Assembly: GCF_014349235.1 (NCBI RefSeq)
Contig: NZ_JACSOH010000008.1
Span: 62,001 to 126,000 of the forward strand
Length of the DNA: 64,000 nucleotides
From: Cytophaga sp. FL35
GTDB taxonomy: Bacteria; Bacteroidota; Bacteroidia; Flavobacteriales; Flavobacteriaceae
Direction: 5' to 3'
Each line of letters opens with the position of its first letter. Position 1 is the first letter of the stretch. The translations under genes and the position numbers were made by a program. The notes under the pieces were generated by a model that had not been told where the DNA came from, did not search any database, and saw nothing but the letters and a program-made list of their open reading frames with translations. Of this stretch, positions 16,976 through 26,153 are shown piece by piece.

Positions 16976-19477
16976 ATGAAGAGACTCCTTTTACCCCTTT
17001 TATTTTTATTTGCTTTTTTTGCCACTGCACAGAGCAAAGTGGGTGGTATTGTGCTGGATGAGTACGATAATCCAGTAGCATTTGCTAATATCCTTTTTAA
17101 AAATTCCTATGAGGGTACCATTACGGATGATAATGGTAATTTTTATATGGAGTCTGATGTTACCCATGACACCTTGGTAATTTCATTTATCGGTTACGAA
17201 AATTTGGAAATTCCGCTTACATCCAAGGTAATGTACAATATGAAGGTACAGTTAAAGGAATCTAGCGAAGCCCTAAAGGAGGTGGTGGTCTTTGCGGGAA
17301 AACAATCCAAAAAGAACAATCCAGCGGTAGAGATACTCAAGAAGATTTGGGCAAAAAAGAGACAAAATGGCGTACGTCAATTTAAGCAATATGCTTTTGA
17401 TAAATACGAAAAGGTAGAATTTGACCTCAATACCATTGACAGCGCCCTCATGAAAAGGAAAATTTTCAAGGGGCTCGAATTTGTATTTCAAGATTTGGAT
17501 ACTTCCCGTATTACCGGAAAAACGTACCTGCCCATTTTCCTGAACGAAACCTTTTCAAAGGTATATGGAGATAATATCCTCAATGAGGAAAAGGAAGATG
17601 TACTGGGTAATAAGAATTCCGGATTTGATAATAACCAGGCCATCATCGGTTTTATAGCGGATTTGTATCAGGATTATGATATTTATGATAATTACCTGAA
17701 ATTTTTTGATAAAAGTTTTACCAGCCCTCTTTCCCGTACAGGGGTGGATACCTATAATTATGCCTTGCGGGACAGTGCTTTTGTAGATAATAAATGGTGT
17801 TATAATATTGTATACTATCCAAGAAGGAAAAACGAGTTGACATTTAAGGGTGATTTTTGGGTGAATGATACCACCTACGCCATTAAGAATATCAACCTGG
17901 AAGTTACCAAAAGCGCTAACATCAATTGGGTAAAGGAAATTTACATTGAGCAGGATTTTGAAGTGGTAAACGATTCTGTTTTCTTACTTAAAAGGGATTA
18001 TATGATGAGTGATTTTTCCTTTAGTAAAAAGGAGAAATCTAGAGGGGTTTACGGTAAACGAACCACGGTTTATGACCATTATAAATTCAACCAGACAAAA
18101 CCAAAGGAGTTTTACCGTACGGAGAGCAACCCTTATGACCCTATAGTGCAGACAAGGGATAGCGCTTTCTGGTCTACCAATCGCTTGGAAGATTTAAATA
18201 AGGATGAGAAGGGTATCTACCAGTTGTTGGATACGCTTAAAACCGTTCCCAAATTCAAGAGTTATTACAATTTGGTAAGTATTCTGGGCTCCGGCTATGT
18301 GGAAATTGATAAATGGAACATGGATATCGGTTCCGTTTATGATGTTTTTGGTTATAACCAGGCCGAAGGTCCTCGCGTACGTTTGGGGGCCAGAACCTAT
18401 TTTGGGGAGAATGACCTTTGGCGTTTGGAAGGCTACATGGCTTATGGTTTTACAGATCAGAAAGTAAAATATGGAACATCTGGAAAGTTCCTTTTAGACC
18501 GAAAAACGAGATTGATCGTATCCGGTGGAAATAGGCGGGATATTGAACAATTAGGTGTTAGCCTAACTGCGACCAATGATGTTTTGGGCCGTAGTATTGC
18601 TTCTTCATCGCTAGTGACCGTTGGTGCCAATAATCGATTGACCAACATTAACTTGAGCAAGCTAGGTTTTGAAATGGAACCGGTTACCAATTTGCGAATT
18701 GGGGTAGGGGGAACCTTTAGAACCTTAAGTTCTGCCTTGCCACAAGATTTTAGTCTTGATTACATAGATCCTGAAGAACCGGACGGTATAGCCAAGACCA
18801 TAAGGCAATTTGATTTTAATGCCCTTTTGATTTATACACCTGGTAAAAAAACCATTGGTTATGGGGTAGAACGTCGTACCATAAATGACAATTACAGTAC
18901 CCTGCTACTAAACTATACCAAAGGAAATAAAGGCCTATTTAGTAGTGATTTTGATTATAGCAAACTTCAGTTTGCTTATAGTCAACCATGGCAAATAGGA
19001 GGTTTTGGTAGGTTGTACAGTACCCTGGAAATGGGTAAAACCTTTGGTGAAGTCCCATTAGGGTTATTAAATGTAATACCAGGTAACCAAACCTTTTTTT
19101 CCAACTATGGGACCTTTCCTAACTTGGATTTCTATGAATTTGTTACCGATACGTATGTGGCGCTGCATTTGCAACATAATTTTAATGGGCGATTATTTGC
19201 GAGAATTCCATTATTGCGAAAACTGAATCTTAGGGAAGTAGTAGGGCTAAGGGGAGTGTGGGGAACGCTGTCCGATGAGAATATTGCATTAAGTGCGCCA
19301 GCGGCCGTAAATACACCGCTACAGGCACCTGATGATAAAATTTACTATGAATATTCTTTCGGAATAGGTAATATTTTTAAAATTCTCAGAATAGATTTCA
19401 ATTTTAGGGGCAATTATTTGGATGCCCCCAATGCGCGACCGTTTAGTGTGACGGGAACCTTTGGTTTTGATTTTTAA
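16976..19477 (+). CDS. DUF5686 outer-membrane beta-barrel protein with carboxypeptidase-like regulatory domain
   Basis: An 833-residue secreted protein. It has a signal peptide (MKRLLLPLLFLFAFFATAQS), then a carboxypeptidase-regulatory-like domain (GGIVLDEYDNPVAFANILFKN, GTITDDNGNFYM, FIGYE) and the long DUF5686 region with KNNPAVEILKKIWAKK and FKQYAFDKYEKVEF. The C-terminal half is rich in alternating aromatic strands and ends FSVTGTFGFDF, as expected for an outer-membrane barrel. The function of the family is unknown. I see no SusD or peptidase neighbour. It is probably monocistronic. Confidence 0.88.
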   Translation: MKRLLLPLLFLFAFFATAQSKVGGIVLDEYDNPVAFANILFKNSYEGTITDDNGNFYMESDVTHDTLVISFIGYENLEIPLTSKVMYNMKVQLKESSEALKEVVVFAGKQSKKNNPAVEILKKIWAKKRQNGVRQFKQYAFDKYEKVEFDLNTIDSALMKRKIFKGLEFVFQDLDTSRITGKTYLPIFLNETFSKVYGDNILNEEKEDVLGNKNSGFDNNQAIIGFIADLYQDYDIYDNYLKFFDKSFTSPLSRTGVDTYNYALRDSAFVDNKWCYNIVYYPRRKNELTFKGDFWVNDTTYAIKNINLEVTKSANINWVKEIYIEQDFEVVNDSVFLLKRDYMMSDFSFSKKEKSRGVYGKRTTVYDHYKFNQTKPKEFYRTESNPYDPIVQTRDSAFWSTNRLEDLNKDEKGIYQLLDTLKTVPKFKSYYNLVSILGSGYVEIDKWNMDIGSVYDVFGYNQAEGPRVRLGARTYFGENDLWRLEGYMAYGFTDQKVKYGTSGKFLLDRKTRLIVSGGNRRDIEQLGVSLTATNDVLGRSIASSSLVTVGANNRLTNINLSKLGFEMEPVTNLRIGVGGTFRTLSSALPQDFSLDYIDPEEPDGIAKTIRQFDFNALLIYTPGKKTIGYGVERRTINDNYSTLLLNYTKGNKGLFSSDFDYSKLQFAYSQPWQIGGFGRLYSTLEMGKTFGEVPLGLLNVIPGNQTFFSNYGTFPNLDFYEFVTDTYVALHLQHNFNGRLFARIPLLRKLNLREVVGLRGVWGTLSDENIALSAPAAVNTPLQAPDDKIYYEYSFGIGNIFKILRIDFNFRGNYLDAPNARPFSVTGTFGFDF

Positions 19478-19641
19478 AAGTTTGTAAGTCAACTCCTTGA
19501 GGCTATGCGTTTTTTTCTATGGAATCCTCACTTTTCTAAGTAATATTCAATGAACATGGCGGTATTTTAAAAGGCTTGGATTTATGAGCCTTTAGGCCTT
19601 GTTTTTTTGTGGATTGCGTCCTTCTTGGGGTTCTATTTTCG

Positions 19642-19649
19642 TACCTTCG
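19642..19649 (+). promoter_or_regulatory. Putative -7 element of ppa
   Basis: TACCTTCG lies 23 bp before the ATG at 19673 and fits the flavobacterial -7 consensus with one change. It also supports the downstream start, because the longer frame from 19607 would begin ahead of it. Confidence 0.45.
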
Positions 19650-19672
19650 CAACTTTAAACAAAACCTCAATA

Positions 19673-20200
19673 ATGGGAAAGAAAACGAATATAACTTTCG
19701 ATGTTTTAATAGAAATACCAAAAGGAAGTAGAAATAAATACGAATATGATTTTGTGTTGAACAAAATCCGCTTTGACAGGATGCTTTTTTCATCTATGAT
19801 GTATCCGGGGGACTACGGTTTCATACCTGAAACCTTGGCTTTGGATAAAGACCCTTTGGATGTTTTGGTGATGGGTACGGAGCCTGTTTATCCAATGGTG
19901 GTTATGGAGGTAAAGCCTATTGGTGTTTTTCACATGACAGATGAAAAAGGTCCCGATGAAAAAATTATCTGCGTTCCTGTTTCCGATCCCATTTGGAGCA
20001 ATAATAATGACATTAGTGATTTGAATCCGCATAGATTAAAAGAAATTGAACACTTTTTTCAAGTGTATAAGGATTTGGAGGAAAAGAAAGTTGATACTGG
20101 TGGATGGGGAAATGCAGAGGAAGCCGTACAGATCTATCACGAGTGCGTAAAGCGTTACGATGAAAGTGATTTAAAAAAGAAGCGCACTTTTACGATATAA
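19673..20200 (+). CDS. ppa: Inorganic pyrophosphatase (soluble, family I)
   Basis: A 175-residue cytoplasmic enzyme that hydrolyses PPi. The ATG at 19673 gives the family N-terminus MGKKTNITFDVLIEIPKGSRNKYE. Seen: the metal-site motif DKDPLDVLVMG, YPGDYGFIPETL, DEKIICVPVSDP and the C-terminal LKEIEHFFQVYKDLE. Catalytic Asp and Lys/Arg residues of family I are all in place. The next gene encodes a membrane pyrophosphatase, so soluble and energy-conserving PPi hydrolysis are encoded side by side but separated by a terminator. Confidence 0.96.
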   Translation: MGKKTNITFDVLIEIPKGSRNKYEYDFVLNKIRFDRMLFSSMMYPGDYGFIPETLALDKDPLDVLVMGTEPVYPMVVMEVKPIGVFHMTDEKGPDEKIICVPVSDPIWSNNNDISDLNPHRLKEIEHFFQVYKDLEEKKVDTGGWGNAEEAVQIYHECVKRYDESDLKKKRTFTI

Positions 20201-20221
20201 TCAAAAATACGTTCAGAATAT

Positions 20222-20254
20222 AGCCTTATTATCGAAATAATAAGGCTTTTTTTA
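20222..20254 (+). terminator. Intrinsic terminator of ppa
   Basis: AGCCTTATTAT at 20222-20232 pairs with ATAATAAGGCT at 20237-20247 over a CGAA tetraloop, followed by a T tract. Confidence 0.92.
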
Positions 20255-20308
20255 TTTATTCTATTTTACTACTTTAGGTGCCATTGTTTATACTAAACCA
20301 ATATAATA

Positions 20309-22696
20309 ATGGAATCAATCGTAATGTTTTTACCGGTATTCGGTGTTCTGGCGCTGCTGTTCGTGGCCTGGAAAAATGCTTGGGTAGGCAAGCAGGAGGT
20401 AGGTGATGAGAAAATGGCGAGAATCGCCAAAAATATCGCCGACGGCGCCATGTCTTTTTTAAAGGCCGAATATAAAATTCTCTCTGTTTTTGTAATTGCC
20501 GTTGCCGTCTTGCTCTTTTTTAAAGGTAGTAACGAGGAAGGTTCCAATGGCATGGTGGCCATTTCCTTTATTGTGGGTGCCATTTGTTCCGCACTTGCAG
20601 GTTTTATTGGAATGAAAGTGGCTACCAAGGCCAATGTAAGAACCACCAATGCAGCAAGAACTTCCTTAGGTAAAGCCTTGGAAGTAGCTTTTGCGGGAGG
20701 TGCCGTTATGGGACTTGGCGTGGTTGGTCTTGGAGTTTTAGGTCTTAGCGGACTTTTCATGATATATAGCGGGCAAGGTTGGAGTATAGGAGAGGTTCTT
20801 AATGTGCTTTCAGGCTTTTCACTTGGTGCTTCTTCCATTGCTTTATTTGCTCGCGTAGGTGGAGGTATATATACCAAAGCTGCTGATGTAGGTGCGGATT
20901 TGGTAGGCAAAGTAGAGGCTGGAATTCCTGAAGATCACCCTCTAAACCCTGCAACCATTGCAGATAACGTAGGGGATAATGTGGGAGATGTGGCTGGTAT
21001 GGGTGCCGATTTGTTTGAATCCTATGTAGGATCTATAATTGGAACCATGGTACTGGGTGCCGCTTTTGTTCAGATTGATTTATTTGCGAGTGCTTTTGAT
21101 GGTCTTGGGGCGGTTTACCTTCCCTTGGTATTAGCGGCAGTGGGTATTATTATGTCAATAATCGGAAGCTTCTTTGTAAAGGTAAAGGAAGGTGGAAACC
21201 CTCAAACTGCCCTGAATATTGGGGAATTTGGGTCCGCAGGTCTCATGTTGGTAGCCTCTTATTTTATCATCACCATGATGTTGCCCGAAAGTTGGAGCTT
21301 TGGAGGGGAATCCTATACATCAATGGGCGTTTTTTATGCAGTACTTGCCGGATTGGTAGCGGGTCTTGCCGTTGGAAAGGTCACCGAGTACTATACCGGA
21401 ACGGGTACCAAGCCCGTAAATTCCATTGTAAAACAATCCGAAACCGGATCGGCCACTAATATAATTGCCGGTCTAGGGGTCGGAATGATGTCTACTATGT
21501 TCCCAATTCTTATTATAGCTGCGGCTATTATTGTTTCCCATATGTTCGCTGGATTGTATGGTATTGCTATTGCAGCGGTAGGTATGCTTGCCAATACCGG
21601 AATTCAGTTGGCGGTTGATGCCTACGGACCTATTTCCGATAATGCGGGAGGTATTGCTGAAATGTCCGAGTTGCCTAGTGAAGTTCGGGAGCGCACCGAT
21701 AAATTGGATGCAGTAGGGAACACCACAGCGGCTATTGGTAAAGGGTTTGCCATTGCTTCTGCTGCTTTAACAGCTCTTGCCTTGTTCGCGGCCTTTATGC
21801 AAACTGCCAATGTAACCGGAATTGATGTTTCCAAGCCAACGGTAATGGCCGGACTTTTAGTTGGGGGAATGTTGCCTTTTGTCTTTTCGGCACTATCTAT
21901 GAATGCTGTTGGGCGCGCTGCCATGGCCATGATTGAAGAAGTAAGGCGTCAATTTAGGGATATTCCGCAATTGAAGGCAGCTTTGGAAGTGATGCGTCAA
22001 GTAGATTCTGATATGTCCAAAGCTACTCCTGAACAAAGAGCTATTTTTGATCAGGCAGATGGGGTTGCCGAGTATGAAAAGTGCGTGGCGATTTCTACTC
22101 AAGCATCCATAAGGGAAATGGTATTACCAGGCTTATTGGCCATCGCTGTTCCTGTGGCGGTAGGTTTTCTTGGAGGAGCAGAAATGCTAGGTGGACTATT
22201 AGCGGGTGTTACTACTTGCGGGGTGCTCATGGCTATTTTTCAGTCCAATGCTGGAGGCGCTTGGGACAATGCCAAGAAAATGATCGAGGAACAAGGTAGA
22301 AAAGGTACGGATGCCCATAAAGCAGCCGTAGTAGGGGATACGGTTGGTGATCCGTTTAAGGATACTTCAGGTCCTTCACTTAATATCCTTTTAAAACTTA
22401 TGTCCGTAGTGGCATTGGTCATTGCGCCTAGTATTGCCAATAATGTTAGCGGTATGGCCGGAGAAATCGAAGAGAAGGAAATAAAAATTGAAATGAAGTC
22501 CGAAGTAAATGGGGAATTGGCCCAAGCTACCATCGCTTATACTGAAGTTATCAATGGAGAGAAAATGAGCCAAGAAAAAACGTTCAGCGGTACTTCAGCG
22601 GAGGTAAAAGAACAACTGTTATCGTTTGAAAATAAGGTGAATGCCCAAGAAGGAAATTCAAAAATTGAAATAGAAAGTATTGATATTCGCAAGTGA
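20309..22696 (+). CDS. hppA: Membrane-bound ion-translocating pyrophosphatase (K+-dependent type)
   Basis: A 795-residue integral membrane enzyme that couples PPi hydrolysis to H+ or Na+ export. Seen: [20 protein letters not shown], the substrate site [42 protein letters not shown], and [22 protein letters not shown]. At the cation-type position the motif is [10 protein letters not shown] (Ala474), not Lys, which assigns it to the K+-dependent subgroup; this leaves Na+ and H+ pumping both possible. After the last helix (about residue 720) there is a soluble tail of roughly 65 residues rich in Glu and Lys, not seen in the shorter classical enzymes. Confidence 0.95.
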   Translation: MESIVMFLPVFGVLALLFVAWKNAWVGKQEVGDEKMARIAKNIADGAMSFLKAEYKILSVFVIAVAVLLFFKGSNEEGSNGMVAISFIVGAICSALAGFIGMKVATKANVRTTNAARTSLGKALEVAFAGGAVMGLGVVGLGVLGLSGLFMIYSGQGWSIGEVLNVLSGFSLGASSIALFARVGGGIYTKAADVGADLVGKVEAGIPEDHPLNPATIADNVGDNVGDVAGMGADLFESYVGSIIGTMVLGAAFVQIDLFASAFDGLGAVYLPLVLAAVGIIMSIIGSFFVKVKEGGNPQTALNIGEFGSAGLMLVASYFIITMMLPESWSFGGESYTSMGVFYAVLAGLVAGLAVGKVTEYYTGTGTKPVNSIVKQSETGSATNIIAGLGVGMMSTMFPILIIAAAIIVSHMFAGLYGIAIAAVGMLANTGIQLAVDAYGPISDNAGGIAEMSELPSEVRERTDKLDAVGNTTAAIGKGFAIASAALTALALFAAFMQTANVTGIDVSKPTVMAGLLVGGMLPFVFSALSMNAVGRAAMAMIEEVRRQFRDIPQLKAALEVMRQVDSDMSKATPEQRAIFDQADGVAEYEKCVAISTQASIREMVLPGLLAIAVPVAVGFLGGAEMLGGLLAGVTTCGVLMAIFQSNAGGAWDNAKKMIEEQGRKGTDAHKAAVVGDTVGDPFKDTSGPSLNILLKLMSVVALVIAPSIANNVSGMAGEIEEKEIKIEMKSEVNGELAQATIAYTEVINGEKMSQEKTFSGTSAEVKEQLLSFENKVNAQEGNSKIEIESIDIRK

Positions 22697-22721
22697 ATAT
22701 TCTCAACTTGAATTATGATTG

Positions 22722-22747
22722 AAAAAGCCACCTCAGGGTGGCTTTTT
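22722..22747 (+). terminator. Intrinsic terminator of hppA
   Basis: AAAAAGCCACC pairs with GGTGGCTTTTT over a TCAG loop, followed by further T. Confidence 0.92.
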
Positions 22748-22924
22748 TATTTCAAAATGTAATTTTTGGCTCATTAAACTTTTTTTAAATGCAGGTTTCG
22801 TAATAAACACAAAGTATGTTTTGTATTCTGCTTAATTTATCCAAGGTAAGATACGGGCTTCATAATTTTAAATTTTCCGTGGATAATACTCACCAATAGC
22901 TCAGTTTAAAAGAGGATGAATCAT

Positions 22925-22932
22925 TAAATTTG
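22925..22932 (+). promoter_or_regulatory. Putative -7 element of the glycoside-hydrolase-like gene
   Basis: TAAATTTG matches TAnnTTTG and lies 21 bp before the ATG at 22954. No TTG is found at the usual -33 spacing. Confidence 0.4.
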
Positions 22933-22953
22933 GGGGTTTAAACCAAACCACCA

Positions 22954-24057
22954 ATGAAAAAAATAGTATTACCATTAGTTTTGCTTTTTAGCTTTTTCGC
23001 TTACTCCCAGACAACCAAAGTGCCTGTTTATGCTTGGGTAGGAGGACCTGGTAAAGCAACCGATCAAGAACTCAAGGAGCAATTTTCAGAATTCAAGGAA
23101 AAGGGTATATACGGTCTCATGTACAGTGGCGGCCATGATCCGGAAACGTACGAAAGAGTAGGCAAATTTGTAAAAGAAGCGGGATTGGAATTCCATACTT
23201 GGATACCTACCATGATTCAGGGCGACCCAAAAATTAAACCAGAATGGTACGGGGTAAGTGGAAAAGGAGAGTCCACCTACGAAATTCAGCCCTACGCACC
23301 GTATTATAAGTTCATGTGCCCAAATAAAAAGGGAGTCCGTAAATATTTGAAAGATTTGTATACGGGCGTAGCCGAAGTTGAACACGTAGACGGGATTCAT
23401 TTAGATTATATCCGGTATCCCGATGTAATATTGGCTCGCGGACTATGGGAAAAGTATGGACTGATTCAAGACAGGGAATTTCCCGAGTATGATTTTTGCT
23501 ATTGTGACACTTGTACCAAGGATTTTAAAAAGAAAAGTGGTATTGATATTACCAAAGTGGAAGACCCCACTACTGTTCATGAATGGAAGGAATATAGGTA
23601 TAATGTAATCACTGGCTTGGTAAAGGAAATCAAAGAGGCCGTTCATGAAAAAGGAAAAAAGGTGAATGCAGCAGTGTTTCCCGGTCCAACCATTTCCAAG
23701 AAATTGGTACGCCAAGAGTGGAACAATTGGGGGTTGGACGCCTATTTCCCGATGAATTACAACGACTTTTATATGGCAAATACGCTTTGGATCGGGAGCC
23801 AGGTCAAAGAGGAAGTACAAGCAGCAGGCGAAACACCGGTTTATAGTGGATTGTTTATCTGTCCTCGACCATGGAACAAGGCCAATGAAGAAGACCCGGA
23901 AGGTCATGGCCTACTACCGGAAGAATTGGGAGACGCCATTAAAGAATCTATGGAGAACGGTGCGGCCGGAATTTGCTTGTTTACCCCCGGCAGAATGACT
24001 GATGCGCATTGGGCTGCTTTTAAAGAGGCAATTTACAAGGAGTATACCGTAGAATAG
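22954..24057 (+). CDS. Secreted putative glycoside hydrolase (GHL10/DUF4015-like TIM barrel)
   Basis: A 367-residue protein with a signal peptide (MKKIVLPLVLLFSFFAYSQ). Seen: VDGIHLDYIRYPD, the strand-end motif typical of the glycosyl-hydrolase-like 10 and related TIM-barrel families, then YDFCYCDTC, VNAAVFPGP, GLDAYFPMNYNDFY and AAGICLFTPG. The conserved Asp and Arg of HLDYIRYP probably lie in the sugar site. It is longer-range similar to FenI- and YngK-type lipoproteins, but the substrate is unknown. It stands alone with a terminator on each side and is not inside a polysaccharide utilisation locus. Confidence 0.82.
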   Translation: MKKIVLPLVLLFSFFAYSQTTKVPVYAWVGGPGKATDQELKEQFSEFKEKGIYGLMYSGGHDPETYERVGKFVKEAGLEFHTWIPTMIQGDPKIKPEWYGVSGKGESTYEIQPYAPYYKFMCPNKKGVRKYLKDLYTGVAEVEHVDGIHLDYIRYPDVILARGLWEKYGLIQDREFPEYDFCYCDTCTKDFKKKSGIDITKVEDPTTVHEWKEYRYNVITGLVKEIKEAVHEKGKKVNAAVFPGPTISKKLVRQEWNNWGLDAYFPMNYNDFYMANTLWIGSQVKEEVQAAGETPVYSGLFICPRPWNKANEEDPEGHGLLPEELGDAIKESMENGAAGICLFTPGRMTDAHWAAFKEAIYKEYTVE

Positions 24058-24084
24058 CGAGTCATATCTTGTTAGTACTAAAAG

Positions 24085-24112
24085 AAAGCACCTCATGCGA
24101 GGTGCTTTTTTT
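24085..24112. terminator. Bidirectional intrinsic terminator
   Basis: AAAGCACCTC at 24085-24094 pairs with GAGGTGCTTT at 24099-24108 over ATGC, followed by T. On the minus strand it precedes TTTCTTTT, so it can also end the convergent alpha/beta hydrolase gene. Confidence 0.88.
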
Positions 24113-24116
24113 GTTT

Positions 24117-25058
24117 TTACTTGTCCAAAAACTCCAACATTCTTTTGTTGACCTCTTCCGCTTGGTCCATAGATAAAAAGTGTCCGGCATTGTTGATAAT
24201 TTCGCCTTTACCCTTGGGAAGCGTATTGGCAATTTTTACGGTCTTTGATTCATTGATTATATCATCATCGCCAATTAAGACCAAAACCGGCATTTGTAGT
24301 GTTTGTAATTTGTTTGTAGAAAAGGGACGCATGCTTAAAATAAATTCGTTTTCAGAATCGGTTTCCAACCCTAGCTTATATTGTTGAATGTAAGAGTTTT
24401 CAATATGCGTCACGTCTGTTGACATGCTTTCCAAAGTTTGTTCTATTCGCTTTTCTTTGGATGAAAACAATTTGACAATGTTTTTAAACAAATCTTTGCT
24501 AGGTCTGATCCAAGTAAAGGTCTGGGCCGGACTCAATAAAATCATGCTTTTGATTCTTTTCTGGTTGCTAAATGCCAAGTTTACAGCCATCCAACCCCCT
24601 CGTGAGGCTCCAACTAGGTGAAAATTATCCAGTTCTAGGACAAAGAGCACCTCTTCATACCAATCTATTGCTTTTTCTACATTTTCTACTTCATCATACA
24701 CTTTCGATTTTCCGGGCTCCAGAAGAAAATCAATGGCAAATACCCGATAATTTTCGCTCAACGCTTGAATATTTGGATACCACATGGTAGAACTTGCATT
24801 CATTCCATGTAGCAATACCACAGGTTCCCTGTTCTTAGGACCACTCACCAATACATGGGCAATTCCATCGGTGGTGGGAATGTATAGTTCTTCATAGTCC
24901 ACGTTCCATAAATTCATGGTTTGGTCATAGGCCTCATAGTATAGGGAGTCTATGGAAGAAGCTTTGGTAATGTAATCCGGTACTTTTCTATAGGCCGAAA
25001 ACTTGTCAGTACAGCTATTAATAACGAGACAGGCCGAAATTAAAATTATTAATCTCAT
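24117..25058 (-). CDS. Alpha/beta-fold hydrolase, predicted lipoprotein
   Basis: A 313-residue protein; the ATG at 25056-25058 starts a lipoprotein signal ending VINSC. Seen: PVVLLHGMNASSTMWYPN (oxyanion-hole HG), HLVGASRGGWMAVNLA with the nucleophile Ser in GASRGG, VLVLIGDDDII (acid) and INNAGHFLSMD (His), a complete catalytic triad in the usual order. Members of this group are esterases or C-C hydrolases of unknown substrate. It is not in an obvious operon. Residues before the hydrolase core form a spacer of about 40 residues from the membrane anchor. Confidence 0.85.
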   Translation of the reverse strand: MRLIILISACLVINSCTDKFSAYRKVPDYITKASSIDSLYYEAYDQTMNLWNVDYEELYIPTTDGIAHVLVSGPKNREPVVLLHGMNASSTMWYPNIQALSENYRVFAIDFLLEPGKSKVYDEVENVEKAIDWYEEVLFVLELDNFHLVGASRGGWMAVNLAFSNQKRIKSMILLSPAQTFTWIRPSKDLFKNIVKLFSSKEKRIEQTLESMSTDVTHIENSYIQQYKLGLETDSENEFILSMRPFSTNKLQTLQMPVLVLIGDDDIINESKTVKIANTLPKGKGEIINNAGHFLSMDQAEEVNKRMLEFLDK

Positions 25059-25235
25059 CTGGGGGAATTTCAACTAATCTGTAAAGATGGTGAGTTGACG
25101 TAAAAAAACAAAAAAATTAGAGCAAAGCCCGCCGGTCTCGCTAACAGGTTTAAAATGATTTCTAATTTTAGAAGTATTAAAGAGCTTGATAATGATATGT
25201 TTGGCTATTTGGGTTGTTGAACTATCAAAGTAATA

Positions 25236-25255
25236 AAAGCCACCTAGGTGGCTTT
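25236..25255 (-). terminator. Putative weak terminator of tonB
   Basis: AAAGCCACCTAGGTGGCTTT is a 20-bp perfect dyad directly after the tonB stop codon; on the minus strand it is followed only by TATTACTTTG, a poor T tract. Confidence 0.5.
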
Positions 25256-25258
25256 AAA

Positions 25259-25963
25259 TTATTCTAGTCTAAAGTTGATGGGAATGCTGAAAGGAACTCG
25301 TACGGCTCGGTCCCGTTGTTTTCCCGGTGTCATTTTAGGGAGTTTTCCAATGATTCGCTTTGCTTCTTCCTCGAGTAATTTGTCCGGCCCCCGCATTTTT
25401 ATTTGACCGATGTTACCATCTTTTTCAATGACAAACATGGTACTTACCCGTCCTTCTATTCCCATCTCTTGTGCTATTTCAGGATATTTGAAATTCTTTT
25501 TAATGTGCTTCATCATCATTTCTTGAAAACAGGCCCTTTTGTCCTTGGCATTTTCACATCCCGGAAAAACTGGCACTTCTTCAATAGTGATAAAAGGGAT
25601 AAACTCAGGCTCATCAGTTTCCATAACTTCTACATCGGTTACTTCTATAACTTCTTCGTTTAGGTCCGTTTCGGTAGAAGCCATTTCGGTTTCAATGAGC
25701 TCTTCATCGTCTTCAATTATTTCAATGATTGGAGGTGCTACTACGGGTGCTGGGGGCGGAGGTGTTTTTATGTGTTGCGTAAAAGGTACTTCTTCGATAA
25801 GTTCATCTTCTACATTCAAACTTGCCACATGGCCATAGTTCTTGTTATAAGTTTTCCATTCCAAGGCGAGCAGGGTTAAAAGAAGGACGAATAGGAGGGC
25901 AAATAAATAATACATGCCTCTGTCTCGGTTAATATCCACTTTGGGATTTTTCTTTAATTCCAT
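25259..25963 (-). CDS. Energy transducer TonB
   Basis: A 234-residue inner-membrane protein that delivers proton-motive force to outer-membrane receptors. Seen: a short cytoplasmic stretch with KKNPKVDINRDRG, one transmembrane helix (about residues 18-35), a proline-rich segment KTPPPPAPVVAPP followed by an acidic linker of about 50 residues, and a TonB C-terminal domain with FPGCE, KHIKKNFKYPEIAQEMGIEGRVSTMFVIEKDGNI and the terminal VRVPFSIPINFRLE. The linker is strongly acidic. No ExbB or ExbD gene is nearby, so this is probably one of several TonB paralogues. Confidence 0.93.
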   Translation of the reverse strand: MELKKNPKVDINRDRGMYYLFALLFVLLLTLLALEWKTYNKNYGHVASLNVEDELIEEVPFTQHIKTPPPPAPVVAPPIIEIIEDDEELIETEMASTETDLNEEVIEVTDVEVMETDEPEFIPFITIEEVPVFPGCENAKDKRACFQEMMMKHIKKNFKYPEIAQEMGIEGRVSTMFVIEKDGNIGQIKMRGPDKLLEEEAKRIIGKLPKMTPGKQRDRAVRVPFSIPINFRLE

Positions 25964-26141
25964 AATTCAAAAGTTTTTAAAATTTCTTGTGATGAAGCTA
26001 TATCTCTTTTGATAGAATTAAAACCAGCAATGAGTAACACCCCTAGTTGGGTGAGGGAACTTTTGATTATAAATTGAAAGGTTGAGGTCTTTTACGATAT
26101 TTGTTCTGGGTTTTGTGTTATGTGGGCAGTTAACTTTCGTC

Positions 26142-26149
26142 TAAATTTG
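26142..26149 (+). promoter_or_regulatory. Putative -7 element placed directly before the App1 start codon
   Basis: TAAATTTG ends 4 bp before the ATG at 26154. If used, transcription would begin at or very near the A of the start codon. Confidence 0.4.
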
Positions 26150-26153
26150 TACT

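Noticed and set aside
19569-19600. AAAGGCT/AGCCTTT stem after the DUF5686 gene as a terminator
   Set aside because: The stem is short and a second AGGCCTT segment, not a T tract, follows directly; support is too weak.
20293-20910. Long open frame (205 codons) on the minus strand across the start of hppA
   Set aside because: It is antisense to an unambiguous gene, has low-complexity Pro/Ser/Thr/Ala composition caused by the opposite codon bias, and covers the hppA start region.
25236-25255. 20-bp perfect palindrome as an operator of tonB
   Set aside because: It lies just after the tonB stop codon, not upstream of any start, so a weak terminator is more likely.
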